Below, one piece after another: positions 34,086 through 42,414 of a stretch of 64,000 nucleotides of DNA. Origin of the DNA: JALOAT01 sp041677345 (lineage in GTDB: Bacteria; Pseudomonadota; Gammaproteobacteria; Thiohalomonadales; Thiohalomonadaceae); assembly GCA_041677345.1 (NCBI GenBank), contig JBAYQE010000002.1, positions 1-64,000 on the forward strand. Reading direction: 5' to 3'. The translations under genes were made by a program, and so were the position numbers. Position 1 is the first letter of the stretch. Each line of letters starts with the position of its first letter. The notes under the pieces were generated by a model. That model did no database searches, had not been told where the DNA came from, and saw nothing but the letters and a program-made list of their open reading frames with translations.

Positions 34086-36053
34086 ATGTGCGGGATCGCG
34101 GGTGTTTTCAGTCGGGATGGCAAAGCGGTGCTTACGGACCGCCTCATCGACATGATCGCGGCCGTACGCCACCGGGGTCCTGATGGTGTGGGGATCCATG
34201 TCAGCGGCCCAATCGGCCTGGCCCATGCGCGGCTCAGCATCATCGACATCACCGGAGGGGCGCAGCCCATCCACAACGAGGATGGCAGTGTCCAGGTGGT
34301 GATCAATGGAGAGATCTTCAACTACCTGGAATTACGTGCCGAGCTGGAACGGCGTGGCCACCGTTTCTACACACGCTCCGATACGGAAGTGATCGTCCAC
34401 CTTTACGAGCAATACGGACGCGACTTGGTATCCCGGCTCAACGGTCAGTTTGCCATTGCCCTATGGGATGCACGTGCCGCTCGCCTGCTGTTGGTGCGGG
34501 ACCGCGTCGGCATCGCACCGCTCTACTATCACGTCGGCACCTCTGAGCTGCTGTTCGGCTCGGAGATGAAGGCGCTGTTCGCCGCCGGCGTGCCGGCCCG
34601 CCCGCATCTTCCAGGTCTGGACCAGGTGTTCACGTTCTGGTCGACGTTGGCGCCTGACACGGTTTTCGCCGATGTGCGGGAACTGCCGCCGGGAGAATGG
34701 CTGGAGGCGGACGCCCGCGGTATACGCACCGGCCGTTACTGGGACTTCGCGTTTCCCGAAGGCGACGCATTCGACCACCGGCCCGAAGCCGCATTGGCGG
34801 AAGAGCTGTGCGGCGCGCTGGAACAGGCCGCGCGCATCCGGCTGCGCGCGGACGTGCCGGTGGGTGCCTATCTCTCAGGGGGCCTCGACTCTTCTGTCAT
34901 CGCCTCGTTGGTGAGCGCGAGCGACGTACGCCTGTGTACGTTTTCCATAGGCTTCGACACCGAAACCCTGGATGAGGCGCCCTATCAGCAGGCAGTGGTC
35001 GACGACCTGGGTACCACGCATGTGCGCCTGGAGTGCACGAGCGGAACCGTGGCTGACGCCGTCGCCGACACCGTGTGGCACACGGAAACGCCGGTACTGC
35101 GTACCGCACCGGCACCCATGCGCCTGCTCTCGGGTTTTGCGCGTGCCAACGGATTCAAAGTGGTACTGACGGGCGAGGGAGCCGACGAGGTATTCGGCGG
35201 CTACGACATCTTCAAGGAAGCCAAGGTCCGGCGCTTCTGGGCGGCGCAGCCCGGCTCGGTGCGCAGGCCGCTGCTGCTGCGCCGACTCTATCCCTACCTG
35301 GACCTCAGCGCACAGGGCCAACGCTACCTGCAGGCCTTTTTTGGCCACGGACTTGCGGAGCCGGATTCTCCCTGGTTCTCGCACCTGCCGCGCTGGAGCA
35401 CCACGGCGCAGTGCAAGCAGTTCTTCGCCGCGGACGTGCAGCAGGCGCTTGCGGAAACGCCGCCCGCGCTGGAGCGCCTTGCTGCGCAGCTTCCGGCCTC
35501 CTTCGCACGCTGGCACCCGCTGAATCGGGCGCAATACCTGGAGGCGAAGGTCCTGCTGCCGGGTTATCTGCTCGCAGCACAGGGCGATCGCATGCTGATG
35601 GCCAATGCGGTGGAGGGTCGCTTCCCGTATCTCGATCACAACGTCATTGACTTTGCCGCACGCTTGCCACCACGCATGAAGCTGCGCGTCCTAACGGAAA
35701 AATACCTGCTGAAGCGTGCCATGGCCGGGCGTTTGCCGGCATCCGTGCTGGCTCGTCACAAGCAGCCTTATCGTGCACCTGACATCGCCGCATTCCTGAG
35801 GGCCGAGCCGGAGTGCATGGAACTCCTGGCTCCCGCCGTGGTGCGTGACTACGGGTACTTCGATTCCGACAAGGTCGGGCATCTGGTGCGCAAGGCCATG
35901 GCCGGAAAGGCCATCGGCCATCGTGACAACATGGCGTTTGTCGGCATCCTTACCACCCAGATCTGGCATCAACACTTCATCGCGAATGCGGCAAGTCCGG
36001 CTAGAACACAGCCCACCGCCCAGGCCACTGAGGAAACCCGCCATGTCGGTTGA
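34086..36053 (+). CDS. AsnB-like glutamine amidotransferase, XrtA-system type
   Basis: A 655-residue class II glutamine amidotransferase of the asparagine synthase B fold. Cys2 (MCGIAGVFSR) is the glutaminase nucleophile; the ATP pyrophosphatase loop YLSGGLDSSVIASL is at residues 262-275. Such proteins in surface-polysaccharide loci amidate uronic acids or other carboxyl groups rather than make asparagine. The adjacent gene for a UDP-HexNAc dehydrogenase makes a uronic-acid substrate plausible here. The 3' end overlaps the ACP start by 11 nt, suggesting coupled synthesis. Confidence 0.9.
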   Translation: MCGIAGVFSRDGKAVLTDRLIDMIAAVRHRGPDGVGIHVSGPIGLAHARLSIIDITGGAQPIHNEDGSVQVVINGEIFNYLELRAELERRGHRFYTRSDTEVIVHLYEQYGRDLVSRLNGQFAIALWDARAARLLLVRDRVGIAPLYYHVGTSELLFGSEMKALFAAGVPARPHLPGLDQVFTFWSTLAPDTVFADVRELPPGEWLEADARGIRTGRYWDFAFPEGDAFDHRPEAALAEELCGALEQAARIRLRADVPVGAYLSGGLDSSVIASLVSASDVRLCTFSIGFDTETLDEAPYQQAVVDDLGTTHVRLECTSGTVADAVADTVWHTETPVLRTAPAPMRLLSGFARANGFKVVLTGEGADEVFGGYDIFKEAKVRRFWAAQPGSVRRPLLLRRLYPYLDLSAQGQRYLQAFFGHGLAEPDSPWFSHLPRWSTTAQCKQFFAADVQQALAETPPALERLAAQLPASFARWHPLNRAQYLEAKVLLPGYLLAAQGDRMLMANAVEGRFPYLDHNVIDFAARLPPRMKLRVLTEKYLLKRAMAGRLPASVLARHKQPYRAPDIAAFLRAEPECMELLAPAVVRDYGYFDSDKVGHLVRKAMAGKAIGHRDNMAFVGILTTQIWHQHFIANAASPARTQPTAQATEETRHVG

Positions 36054-36312
36054 ATCCAGCGTGCGTCAGTTCCTGCTCAGCAACTATCTGTTCACGGACC
36101 GGGACGAAGCCCTCGGCAACGACGATTCGTTGCTGCAGAAGGGCATCGTGGATTCCACAGGAATGATGGAACTCATCTACTTCCTGGAGGAGCAGTTCGG
36201 CATCCGCATTCTGGACGAGGAAATGGTTCCGGAGAACCTGGACTCGGTGAACAACATTGTCCGCTTCCTGGGCCGCAAGGCAGCGGCCTCCGGCAATCAG
36301 GCGATCGGCTGA
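36043..36312 (+). CDS. Acyl carrier protein
   Basis: An acidic 89-residue four-helix carrier with the phosphopantetheine site at Ser38 in KGIVDSTGMMELI. It would carry an acyl or aminoacyl group as a thioester. ATG at 36043 lies inside the end of the amidotransferase gene and the AMP ligase begins 1 nt after its stop, which strongly suggests that the ligase loads this carrier. It is not the fatty-acid ACP, which would normally lie with fabD/fabG/fabF. Confidence 0.92.
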   Translation: MSVESSVRQFLLSNYLFTDRDEALGNDDSLLQKGIVDSTGMMELIYFLEEQFGIRILDEEMVPENLDSVNNIVRFLGRKAAASGNQAIG

Positions 36313-36313
36313 C

Positions 36314-37840
36314 ATGTCCTTGCTCGCACGCCTGCAAGCACGGGTGAGGCTGCAACCTGGGGCCGAAGCGCTGGTATCGGGTACCCAGCGCATGAGCTAC
36401 GGCGAACTGTGGGAGGCGATCAGCCGCGTCGCCGATGGCCTGCGTGGCGCGGGGGTCGTGCCGGGCGCGCGCGTGGGCCTGCTACTGGAAAATTCACCCG
36501 AGTACGTCGCATGTTATTACGGCGTGCATGGTGCCGGCGGGGTGGTCGTGGCCCTGAACCCGGCGGCACGCGCGCCGGAGATCGCAGGGCATTTGCGCCA
36601 TTGTGGGGCGGCATTGCTCGTCATTACCCCCACGCACCCACAGCGCGAGGCCATCGCCGAGACCTTGCCGGATTGTCCTCTGATCACACCGGAGCTGCTG
36701 CTTGGCGCCGATGCACATGCACTGCGTTGCACCGAGCCGGCACCTGATACACCTGCTGCCATCATCTACACGTCCGGTACCACCGGCTGCCCCAAGGGGG
36801 TGACCCTTAGCCATCGCAACCTCGACAGCAACGTACAATCGATTCTTGCGTACCTGGGGTTGACCACCGAGGACGCTATCGTGAACGTGCTGCCGTTCCA
36901 TTATTCCTACGGTAACTCAGTGTTACACACCCACCTCGCTGCAGGTGCGAGGGTGGTGCTGGATCGCAGCATGGTGTACCCGCATGGGGTACTGGAGGCC
37001 ATGGCGAGCGAACGGGCCACGGGCTTTTCCGGTGTGCCATCCACATATGCCGTGCTGTTGTCACGCACGCGAATCACGGATCATGACCTGTCATCGGTGC
37101 GCTACCTCACTCAGGCCGGTGGCGCCATGGCACCCGAGCTGACCCGGCGTGTACGCGCGGCCCTGCCGCACGCCAGGCTGTTCGTGATGTACGGCCAGAC
37201 CGAGGCGACGGCACGCCTTGCCTATCTGCCGCCGGAGCACCTGGAAGAGAAGCTGGGGGCGGTGGGTATTGCCATTCCAGGCGTGCAACTGGATATCCGC
37301 GATGAACATGGCGGCGCGGTCGCCGACGGCGTTACGGGAGAGATCTGGGCGCGTGGCGAGAATATCATGCTCGGCTACTGGAACGATGCAGCGGCGAGCC
37401 GCGAAGTCATGGAGCACGGCTGGTTGAAAACAGGTGATCTTGCCCACCGTGATCGTGATGGCTATATCTACATCGACGGGCGTCGCAGCGAGATGATCAA
37501 GTGTGGTGCGCACCGGATCAGCCCGCTCGAGATCGAAGAAGTGATTACGGAAATCCCTGGCGTGGAAGATGTCGCATGTACGGGGATTCCCGACGAATTG
37601 CTCGGTCAGGTGGTGAAGGCGGTCATCGTGCCGCGTGCAGGATGGGCCGTGACGACCATGGATGTCCAGCGTCATTGCCGGGACAGGCTGCCTGCGTACA
37701 AGGTGCCGCGATGTGTGGAATTCGCTGCAACATTGCCGCGCACGGCCTCGGGTAAGGTAAAGCGTTTTCTGCTCAATGACGGCGGCCAAATGCAAGGAGA
37801 AAGGGATGTCTCCACAAGACCAGAATACGCCAGCCGATAG
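36314..37840 (+). CDS. AMP-forming acyl-CoA/acyl-ACP ligase, exosortase-A-system type
   Basis: A 508-residue ANL-superfamily adenylating enzyme. The AMP-binding loop is IYTSGTTGCPKGVTLSH (151-167); YGQTEATARLAYLPPE and the hinge GYIYIDGRRSEMIK are present, and the C-terminal catalytic lysine lies in LPRTASGKVKR. It probably activates a carboxylic acid and loads it on the neighbouring ACP, but the acid is unknown. Ligases of this subgroup are regularly found in exosortase-A loci, usually with a PLP decarboxylase that is not present here. It overlaps the next gene by 35 nt. Confidence 0.88.
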   Translation: MSLLARLQARVRLQPGAEALVSGTQRMSYGELWEAISRVADGLRGAGVVPGARVGLLLENSPEYVACYYGVHGAGGVVVALNPAARAPEIAGHLRHCGAALLVITPTHPQREAIAETLPDCPLITPELLLGADAHALRCTEPAPDTPAAIIYTSGTTGCPKGVTLSHRNLDSNVQSILAYLGLTTEDAIVNVLPFHYSYGNSVLHTHLAAGARVVLDRSMVYPHGVLEAMASERATGFSGVPSTYAVLLSRTRITDHDLSSVRYLTQAGGAMAPELTRRVRAALPHARLFVMYGQTEATARLAYLPPEHLEEKLGAVGIAIPGVQLDIRDEHGGAVADGVTGEIWARGENIMLGYWNDAAASREVMEHGWLKTGDLAHRDRDGYIYIDGRRSEMIKCGAHRISPLEIEEVITEIPGVEDVACTGIPDELLGQVVKAVIVPRAGWAVTTMDVQRHCRDRLPAYKVPRCVEFAATLPRTASGKVKRFLLNDGGQMQGERDVSTRPEYASR

Positions 37841-38885
37841 GCTTCTCCAGATCGATTGCGAGGCCGAGGCCGAACGCGTTGCCCAACGGCTGCGGGAAAT
37901 CCTGCGTGATGATCTGCATCGCCGTGGCCTGGTGGTTGCCATGTCGGGCGGGATCGACAGCTCGGTATGCGCGGCGTTGGCGGTGCGCGCGCTTGGTGCA
38001 GAACGCGTGTTCGGCGTCATGATGCCCGAGCGCGATTCCACCAGTGCCAGCGAGGAACGCGCCACCGAGTTGGCACAGATGCTCGGCATCGAATATGAGG
38101 TGCAGGATATCGCACCGTCACTCGATGCCATCGGCTGTTATCGTTGGCGCGATGCGGCAATCCGCAAGCTCTTCCCGGACTACGGACCGGGATGGAAGAG
38201 CAAGATCGCCATTCGCGGCGGTGCGGAGCAACGCTTCAGCTATTTTGCCCTGGTGGTGGCCGACCCTCAGGGGCATATGGAAGAGCGGCGTCTCGACCTG
38301 AAGGAATACCTGCAGATCGTCGCAGCCACCAATTACAAGCAGCGGGTGCGCAAGAGTATCGAATACTTCCACGCAGACCGCCTCAATTACGCCGTGGTAG
38401 GCACGCCCAACCGGCTTGAGTATGACCAGGGGTTCTTCGTGAAGAACGGTGACGGGTCGGCAGACGTCAAGCCCATCGCCCACCTTTACAAGACCCAGGT
38501 GTACGCGTTGGCACGTCATATGGGCCTGCCGGAGAGTATCTGTAACGCTGTGCCGACCACCGACACCTACAGCCTGGCCCAGGGCCAGGATGAATTTTAC
38601 TTTTTCCTGCCTTACCAGCAGATGGACGTGGCGCTCGCCCTGCTCAACAGCGGTGCGTCGGCAGAGCAGCTCGCCGAGCAGTTGCAGGTGTCACCGGAAC
38701 GGGCGCGGCAGATCTATGCGGACATTCGCCGCAAACGGCAGACCACGGCCTATCTTCACCGGCGTCCGTTGCTGGTTGGCAGCCCGGAGGTCACGCCGGT
38801 AGCCGCGGTAGTGCCATTGGTGGCGCAGGAAGAAGGTGAGGAAACGGCGCCGCGGACGGGCGCAGCGGCGGCGAGCACCAACTGA
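37806..38885 (+). CDS. NadE-like ATP pyrophosphatase (amide/NAD synthase family)
   Basis: A 359-residue PP-loop protein with SGGIDSSVCAALA (47-59) and the NadE-type blocks VVGTPNRLEYDQGFF and KPIAHLYKTQVYALARHMG. NH3-dependent NAD synthetases are about 270 residues; this one has a longer insert (about 105-185) and a C-terminal extension rich in Ala/Glu. Its location between the AMP ligase and a FemAB-like gene, overlapping the former, argues for an amide-forming role in polysaccharide decoration rather than NAD synthesis, although a bona fide nadE cannot be excluded. The ATG has AAGGAG upstream. Confidence 0.82.
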   Translation: MSPQDQNTPADRLLQIDCEAEAERVAQRLREILRDDLHRRGLVVAMSGGIDSSVCAALAVRALGAERVFGVMMPERDSTSASEERATELAQMLGIEYEVQDIAPSLDAIGCYRWRDAAIRKLFPDYGPGWKSKIAIRGGAEQRFSYFALVVADPQGHMEERRLDLKEYLQIVAATNYKQRVRKSIEYFHADRLNYAVVGTPNRLEYDQGFFVKNGDGSADVKPIAHLYKTQVYALARHMGLPESICNAVPTTDTYSLAQGQDEFYFFLPYQQMDVALALLNSGASAEQLAEQLQVSPERARQIYADIRRKRQTTAYLHRRPLLVGSPEVTPVAAVVPLVAQEEGEETAPRTGAAAASTN

Positions 38886-38912
38886 ACCGCCGCGTCGGCG
38901 ACATCCTCACCC

Positions 38913-39872
38913 ATGTTCGACCGGCTTCAGTTCGAGTGGTACGACATCGAGCGGGACCCCGCTGGCTGGGATGACAGCGTCAATGGTGCGGGGCAGAACG
39001 TATTCCATCGCGCGGCCACTTTAGCCGCGGAACAGAGCGGCCGCGCCGTCAGGCGCGGTGTAGTCGTGAAGCGCTTCGGTGCGCGTGTGTGCCTGGTGGG
39101 TGGACTGATCGCTCCCCACGGCACGGGCGGTTTGTTCACCGCACTGTCATTTCCCCCCGCCAGCCCGCGGGTGGCACCGGATCTGCCGGGCAGGATTCTG
39201 GAGTGGCTTTTTTATCAGGGGCTCACCACAGTGCGGATCGGTTGCCACGACGGTGGTGTGGAGGGCTACCAGATCGACCCGCGCACCGGACGGGCCGATG
39301 AACGGCTGGAGTTCGTGTACGATCTCTCCCTGGACGAGGCGCAGCGCCTGCGCATTGCCGGGGCGGAGCACCGCCGGTTGCTGGAAACCTCGTGGCGCGA
39401 GCCCATGCGGCTGCGCCGGATCGACAGGCACCAGGCCTGGACCATGGCATGCGCACAGGCAGCGTGGGCGACACGGCGCGACGGACGTGTGGCGATGTTC
39501 GGTGTGATGCGCAATTACCGCTATTTGCGGCGCCTCGTGTTGCAGATGAAACATGACGGCAGCGGTAACCTTTATGGTATTCATGACCGGCGTGGCCGCA
39601 TGCTCGCCATGGCCTATATGCTCGAACGCAGCGGTACCGCCTACTACCTCACCGGCGCCAACTCTGATGAGGGCCAGCGACGTGGTGCCGCGGTGCGTCT
39701 GTTTTTCGAACTCGCACAACACTATGCCCGCCTGGGCATCGGTTTCATGAACATCGGCGGTGTCTCGGCGCAGGCCGCCGATACCAGGCACCGAGACTTT
39801 GGACTGTACCATTTTAAGAGCGGGTTCGGCGCTCATCCGGTACTAAGGCGTTGCCTTGCGGCCGTGGTGTGA
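38913..39872 (+). CDS. Second FemAB/GNAT-like transferase of the polysaccharide locus
   Basis: A 319-residue protein. The C-terminal part (about 175-310) resembles FemAB/acetyltransferase-6 domains: NYRYLRRLVLQMKHDG, GRMLAMAYMLERSGTAYYLT, GAAVRLFFELAQHYARLG and FGLYHFKSGFGAHP. The N-terminal half has no family I recognise. It may transfer the ACP-bound group to the glycan, an inference from its place after ACP, ligase and NadE-like genes. It is the last gene of the uninterrupted plus-strand run; a convergent glycosyltransferase follows. Confidence 0.7.
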   Translation: MFDRLQFEWYDIERDPAGWDDSVNGAGQNVFHRAATLAAEQSGRAVRRGVVVKRFGARVCLVGGLIAPHGTGGLFTALSFPPASPRVAPDLPGRILEWLFYQGLTTVRIGCHDGGVEGYQIDPRTGRADERLEFVYDLSLDEAQRLRIAGAEHRRLLETSWREPMRLRRIDRHQAWTMACAQAAWATRRDGRVAMFGVMRNYRYLRRLVLQMKHDGSGNLYGIHDRRGRMLAMAYMLERSGTAYYLTGANSDEGQRRGAAVRLFFELAQHYARLGIGFMNIGGVSAQAADTRHRDFGLYHFKSGFGAHPVLRRCLAAVV

Positions 39873-39934
39873 ATCATCGAACCAACACAGGTCGGGATGA
39901 AGACACCCCTCAATACAACGGTGGGATGATTCAC
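39869..39934. repeat. Perfect 10-bp inverted repeat at a convergent gene junction
   Basis: gtgaatcatc (39869-39878) is repeated in inverse as gatgattcac (39925-39934) with 46 nt between. The left arm spans the stop codon of the preceding gene. It could be a folding element at the transcript end or a protein-binding dyad. Confidence 0.6.
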
Positions 39935-39987
39935 TCGCCGCCTGCTGTGCCCTTATCGTCCGTGCGCGCCATGTCCTGGGTTGAAGA

Positions 39988-40013
39988 ATGGCACCGGTGA
40001 CGACCGGCGCCAT
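39988..40013. terminator. Hairpin between convergent genes
   Basis: atggcaccggt (39988-39998) pairs with accggcgccat (40003-40013) with one mismatch and a 4-nt loop, just beyond the 3' end of the minus-strand glycosyltransferase. There is no T-run, so termination is only suggested by position. Confidence 0.45.
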
Positions 40014-40025
40014 GTGAGTCGCACT

Positions 40026-41213
40026 TTAACGCAGCCGGCCGCTCGGGTGGAGCGCGGACGAAGGGCGTCCAGCGGTGGCATCCTGGATGTAGCAAACCCC
40101 AGGCGCCGGGGATCGACGAGCGGCATGCAGGGTGTGATAAAGGGTGGCGTAGCGTTGTGCTACGCGGCTGATGTCGTAGTGCCCGCGCGCATATTCACGT
40201 GTCACGGTCGCGCGTTCGCGTGCACGGCCTGGGTGGGCCTCCAACGCAACCAGCGAGTCGGCATAGGCATGGGGTGCGTGTTCGTGCACCAAGGTGCCGT
40301 AGGCGCCGAAACCGAGGAGGCGGGCCATGTCATGGGTGGCGTGGGCCACCACCGGAACGCCCAACATCATCGCCTCCAGCACTCCCGCGGGCGAAGCCTG
40401 CGTCTCACCACACCACAGCAGGGCATCCATGCGCGCGAGCCATGGCGCAAGGACGGGCGTGTGATCATGGAAGACCACGCTGGCATCCAAGTCGTGGCGT
40501 TGCACGAACGCCTCGCAATGGGGGCGTGTCTCGCCTTGGCCAAACACGTGCAGCCGAAATCGCCCGGGTCGATCCTGTGCGAGCAACCAGGTTGTGGCAA
40601 GCGCCATGTCGAGGCGCATCTCGTCGCACAGCGGGCCGACGAAGGCTACCTGGAAACTGTCGTCAGCGAAGTCGAGTGGCGCAGCGCAGGCGGCCTGTGT
40701 GTCCAGTGCCTGCACGTCGATGCCGGGCTCGATCACGGAGACGTGCGACCGCGCACGGGGAATCAGGCGTGCCGCGAGTGCATGCGAATCGCAGACGACG
40801 TTCACATGCGTGCAGTTCCACAGGATATCAGCGGCACGATGCAGCGCGCCGCCGCGGTTGCTACGTATGCGGTTGTGCATGCTGTGCAAAGGCGTACTGC
40901 GTGCGCGCAGCGTGACCCACATGCACAGCGGACCTTCGGCGCAGCCGTGTGCGTGCACCACGTCGGGCCGCTGGGCAACGAGAGCGGGCAGGGTTTTCCA
41001 GCGCTGGACAAGCGTGCCTTCACGCTGGTCGATGACCATCACGCGATCATTGTCCACACTGCATAATGCAGCGTCGTCGGCGAGCAGGACGATACGGTTG
41101 TCGAGTCCGGGCTGGGTGTGGAGCGCGTCGATGAGCGCCGATTGCGGTGGGTTTCCTGCTGCCCATCGCGAGGCACACACGATGTGCAATATGCGCAAGG
41201 ATGCCTGATCCAT
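40026..41213 (-). CDS. Glycosyltransferase, GT4-like (GT-B fold)
   Basis: A 395-residue GT-B glycosyltransferase. The N-terminal domain begins RILHIVCASRWAAGNPPQ and contains PDVVHAHGCAEGP; the C-terminal nucleotide-sugar domain has FQVAFVGPLCDEMRLD and the family loop SPAGVLEAMMLGVPVVAH with its Glu near residue 288. It would add a sugar to the lipid-linked repeat unit at the inner membrane face. It is the only gene of the cluster's core in opposite orientation and is flanked by inverted repeats, so it may be a later insertion. The acceptor and donor are unknown. Confidence 0.85.
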   Translation of the reverse strand: MDQASLRILHIVCASRWAAGNPPQSALIDALHTQPGLDNRIVLLADDAALCSVDNDRVMVIDQREGTLVQRWKTLPALVAQRPDVVHAHGCAEGPLCMWVTLRARSTPLHSMHNRIRSNRGGALHRAADILWNCTHVNVVCDSHALAARLIPRARSHVSVIEPGIDVQALDTQAACAAPLDFADDSFQVAFVGPLCDEMRLDMALATTWLLAQDRPGRFRLHVFGQGETRPHCEAFVQRHDLDASVVFHDHTPVLAPWLARMDALLWCGETQASPAGVLEAMMLGVPVVAHATHDMARLLGFGAYGTLVHEHAPHAYADSLVALEAHPGRARERATVTREYARGHYDISRVAQRYATLYHTLHAARRSPAPGVCYIQDATAGRPSSALHPSGRLR

Positions 41214-41292
41214 GGTGACCTCGCGAATCTGGAAGCCCTGAGGTCGGCTGACTATAGTTGCTGCACTTTACGACGGGTGTGACGGCGTCCGC

Positions 41293-42414
41293 ATGGAAGC
41301 GATCTTCTGGATCAGTCTGCTCGGTGCACTCTATAGCTATCTCGTGTATCCGGTGGCACTCCTCGCTATGCCAGCACGCCGCGTACGTCCCATCGCACAA
41401 GCCGGGTCTCCCTCGATCACGGTAATTATCGCGGCACACTATGAAGCGTCAAGACTGACCGCGAAGCTTGAAAATCTGCTTGCATGTGACTACGCGCGCG
41501 AACGCCTGGAAGTGATCGTCGCCTCGGATGGCTCGGAAGACGGCACCGATGCGGTGGCCGCACGGTTCGCCGACCAGGGGGTGCGTGTGGTGCGCGCGGA
41601 AATGCGCGGTGGCAAGGAGCACGTACAACACCTCGCGGTGGCCGCCGCCCGGCACGACATCCTGGTATTCACCGACGTAGCCACGCGCATGGATCCAGGT
41701 GGATTGCGCGCTATCGTGAGGCCGTTCGCCGATCCACGCGTGGGCGCCGTGTCCAGTGAAGACCGGTTCCTGGATCGCGACGGCCGGCCCATGGGCGAAG
41801 GCGCCTACGTACGCTACGAAATGATGCTGCGTCGGCTCGAAGGCCGCCGTGCCGGCCTGGTCGGGCTGTCCGGTTCCTTTTTCGCGGCGCGGCGGGAGTT
41901 ATGTCACGACATCGCACCGGGCGTGCCCTCCGATTTCACTGTGGCGTTGAACGGGGCACGTCGCGGCATGCGTGCGGTGGTCGCAGCGCAGGCCTTCGGC
42001 TACTACACCGATCTGGCCGATGACACGCATGAATACCAACGCAAGTACCGCACCGCACTGCGTGGCATGGCGGCGCTCTGGCGTCATCGCGATATGCTCA
42101 ATCCGCTGCGTCATGGTTTGTTTGCGTGGCAACTCTGGAGCCACAAGCCGCTGCGCTGGCTGGTTCCGTGGTGCCTGCCGGCGTGCTTGGTCAGCTCTGC
42201 ACTGGCCGGCGGCAGCTTCTACGTCGCCATGTTCATCGCGCAACTGGGCCTTTATGCCCTGGTGCTGCTGGGGTTCATGTCACGCTCACTGCGTCAGCGT
42301 ACGCTGGTGCGTGTTCCCTTTTTCTTTGTGCAGGCCAACGCAGCGTTGGCGCACGCCTTCATCGCCTTCCTGCTCGGTATCCGCATCCAGGCCTGGGAGC
42401 CCTCGCGACGATGA
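41293..42414 (+). CDS. Glycosyltransferase family 2 membrane protein
   Basis: A 373-residue GT2 enzyme with an N-terminal hydrophobic segment (ISLLGALYSYLVYPVALLAM), a catalytic domain with SITVIIAAHYEAS, VIVASDGSEDGT and VFTDVATRMDPGG (DxD-type Asp near 123), and the acceptor-site region SSEDRFLDRDG. It ends with three membrane helices (about 275-360) and contains a QRKYRTALRG motif reminiscent of the QxxRW element of processive enzymes. It starts 79 nt from the divergent GT4 gene. The stop overlaps the aminotransferase start. Confidence 0.85.
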   Translation: MEAIFWISLLGALYSYLVYPVALLAMPARRVRPIAQAGSPSITVIIAAHYEASRLTAKLENLLACDYARERLEVIVASDGSEDGTDAVAARFADQGVRVVRAEMRGGKEHVQHLAVAAARHDILVFTDVATRMDPGGLRAIVRPFADPRVGAVSSEDRFLDRDGRPMGEGAYVRYEMMLRRLEGRRAGLVGLSGSFFAARRELCHDIAPGVPSDFTVALNGARRGMRAVVAAQAFGYYTDLADDTHEYQRKYRTALRGMAALWRHRDMLNPLRHGLFAWQLWSHKPLRWLVPWCLPACLVSSALAGGSFYVAMFIAQLGLYALVLLGFMSRSLRQRTLVRVPFFFVQANAALAHAFIAFLLGIRIQAWEPSRR

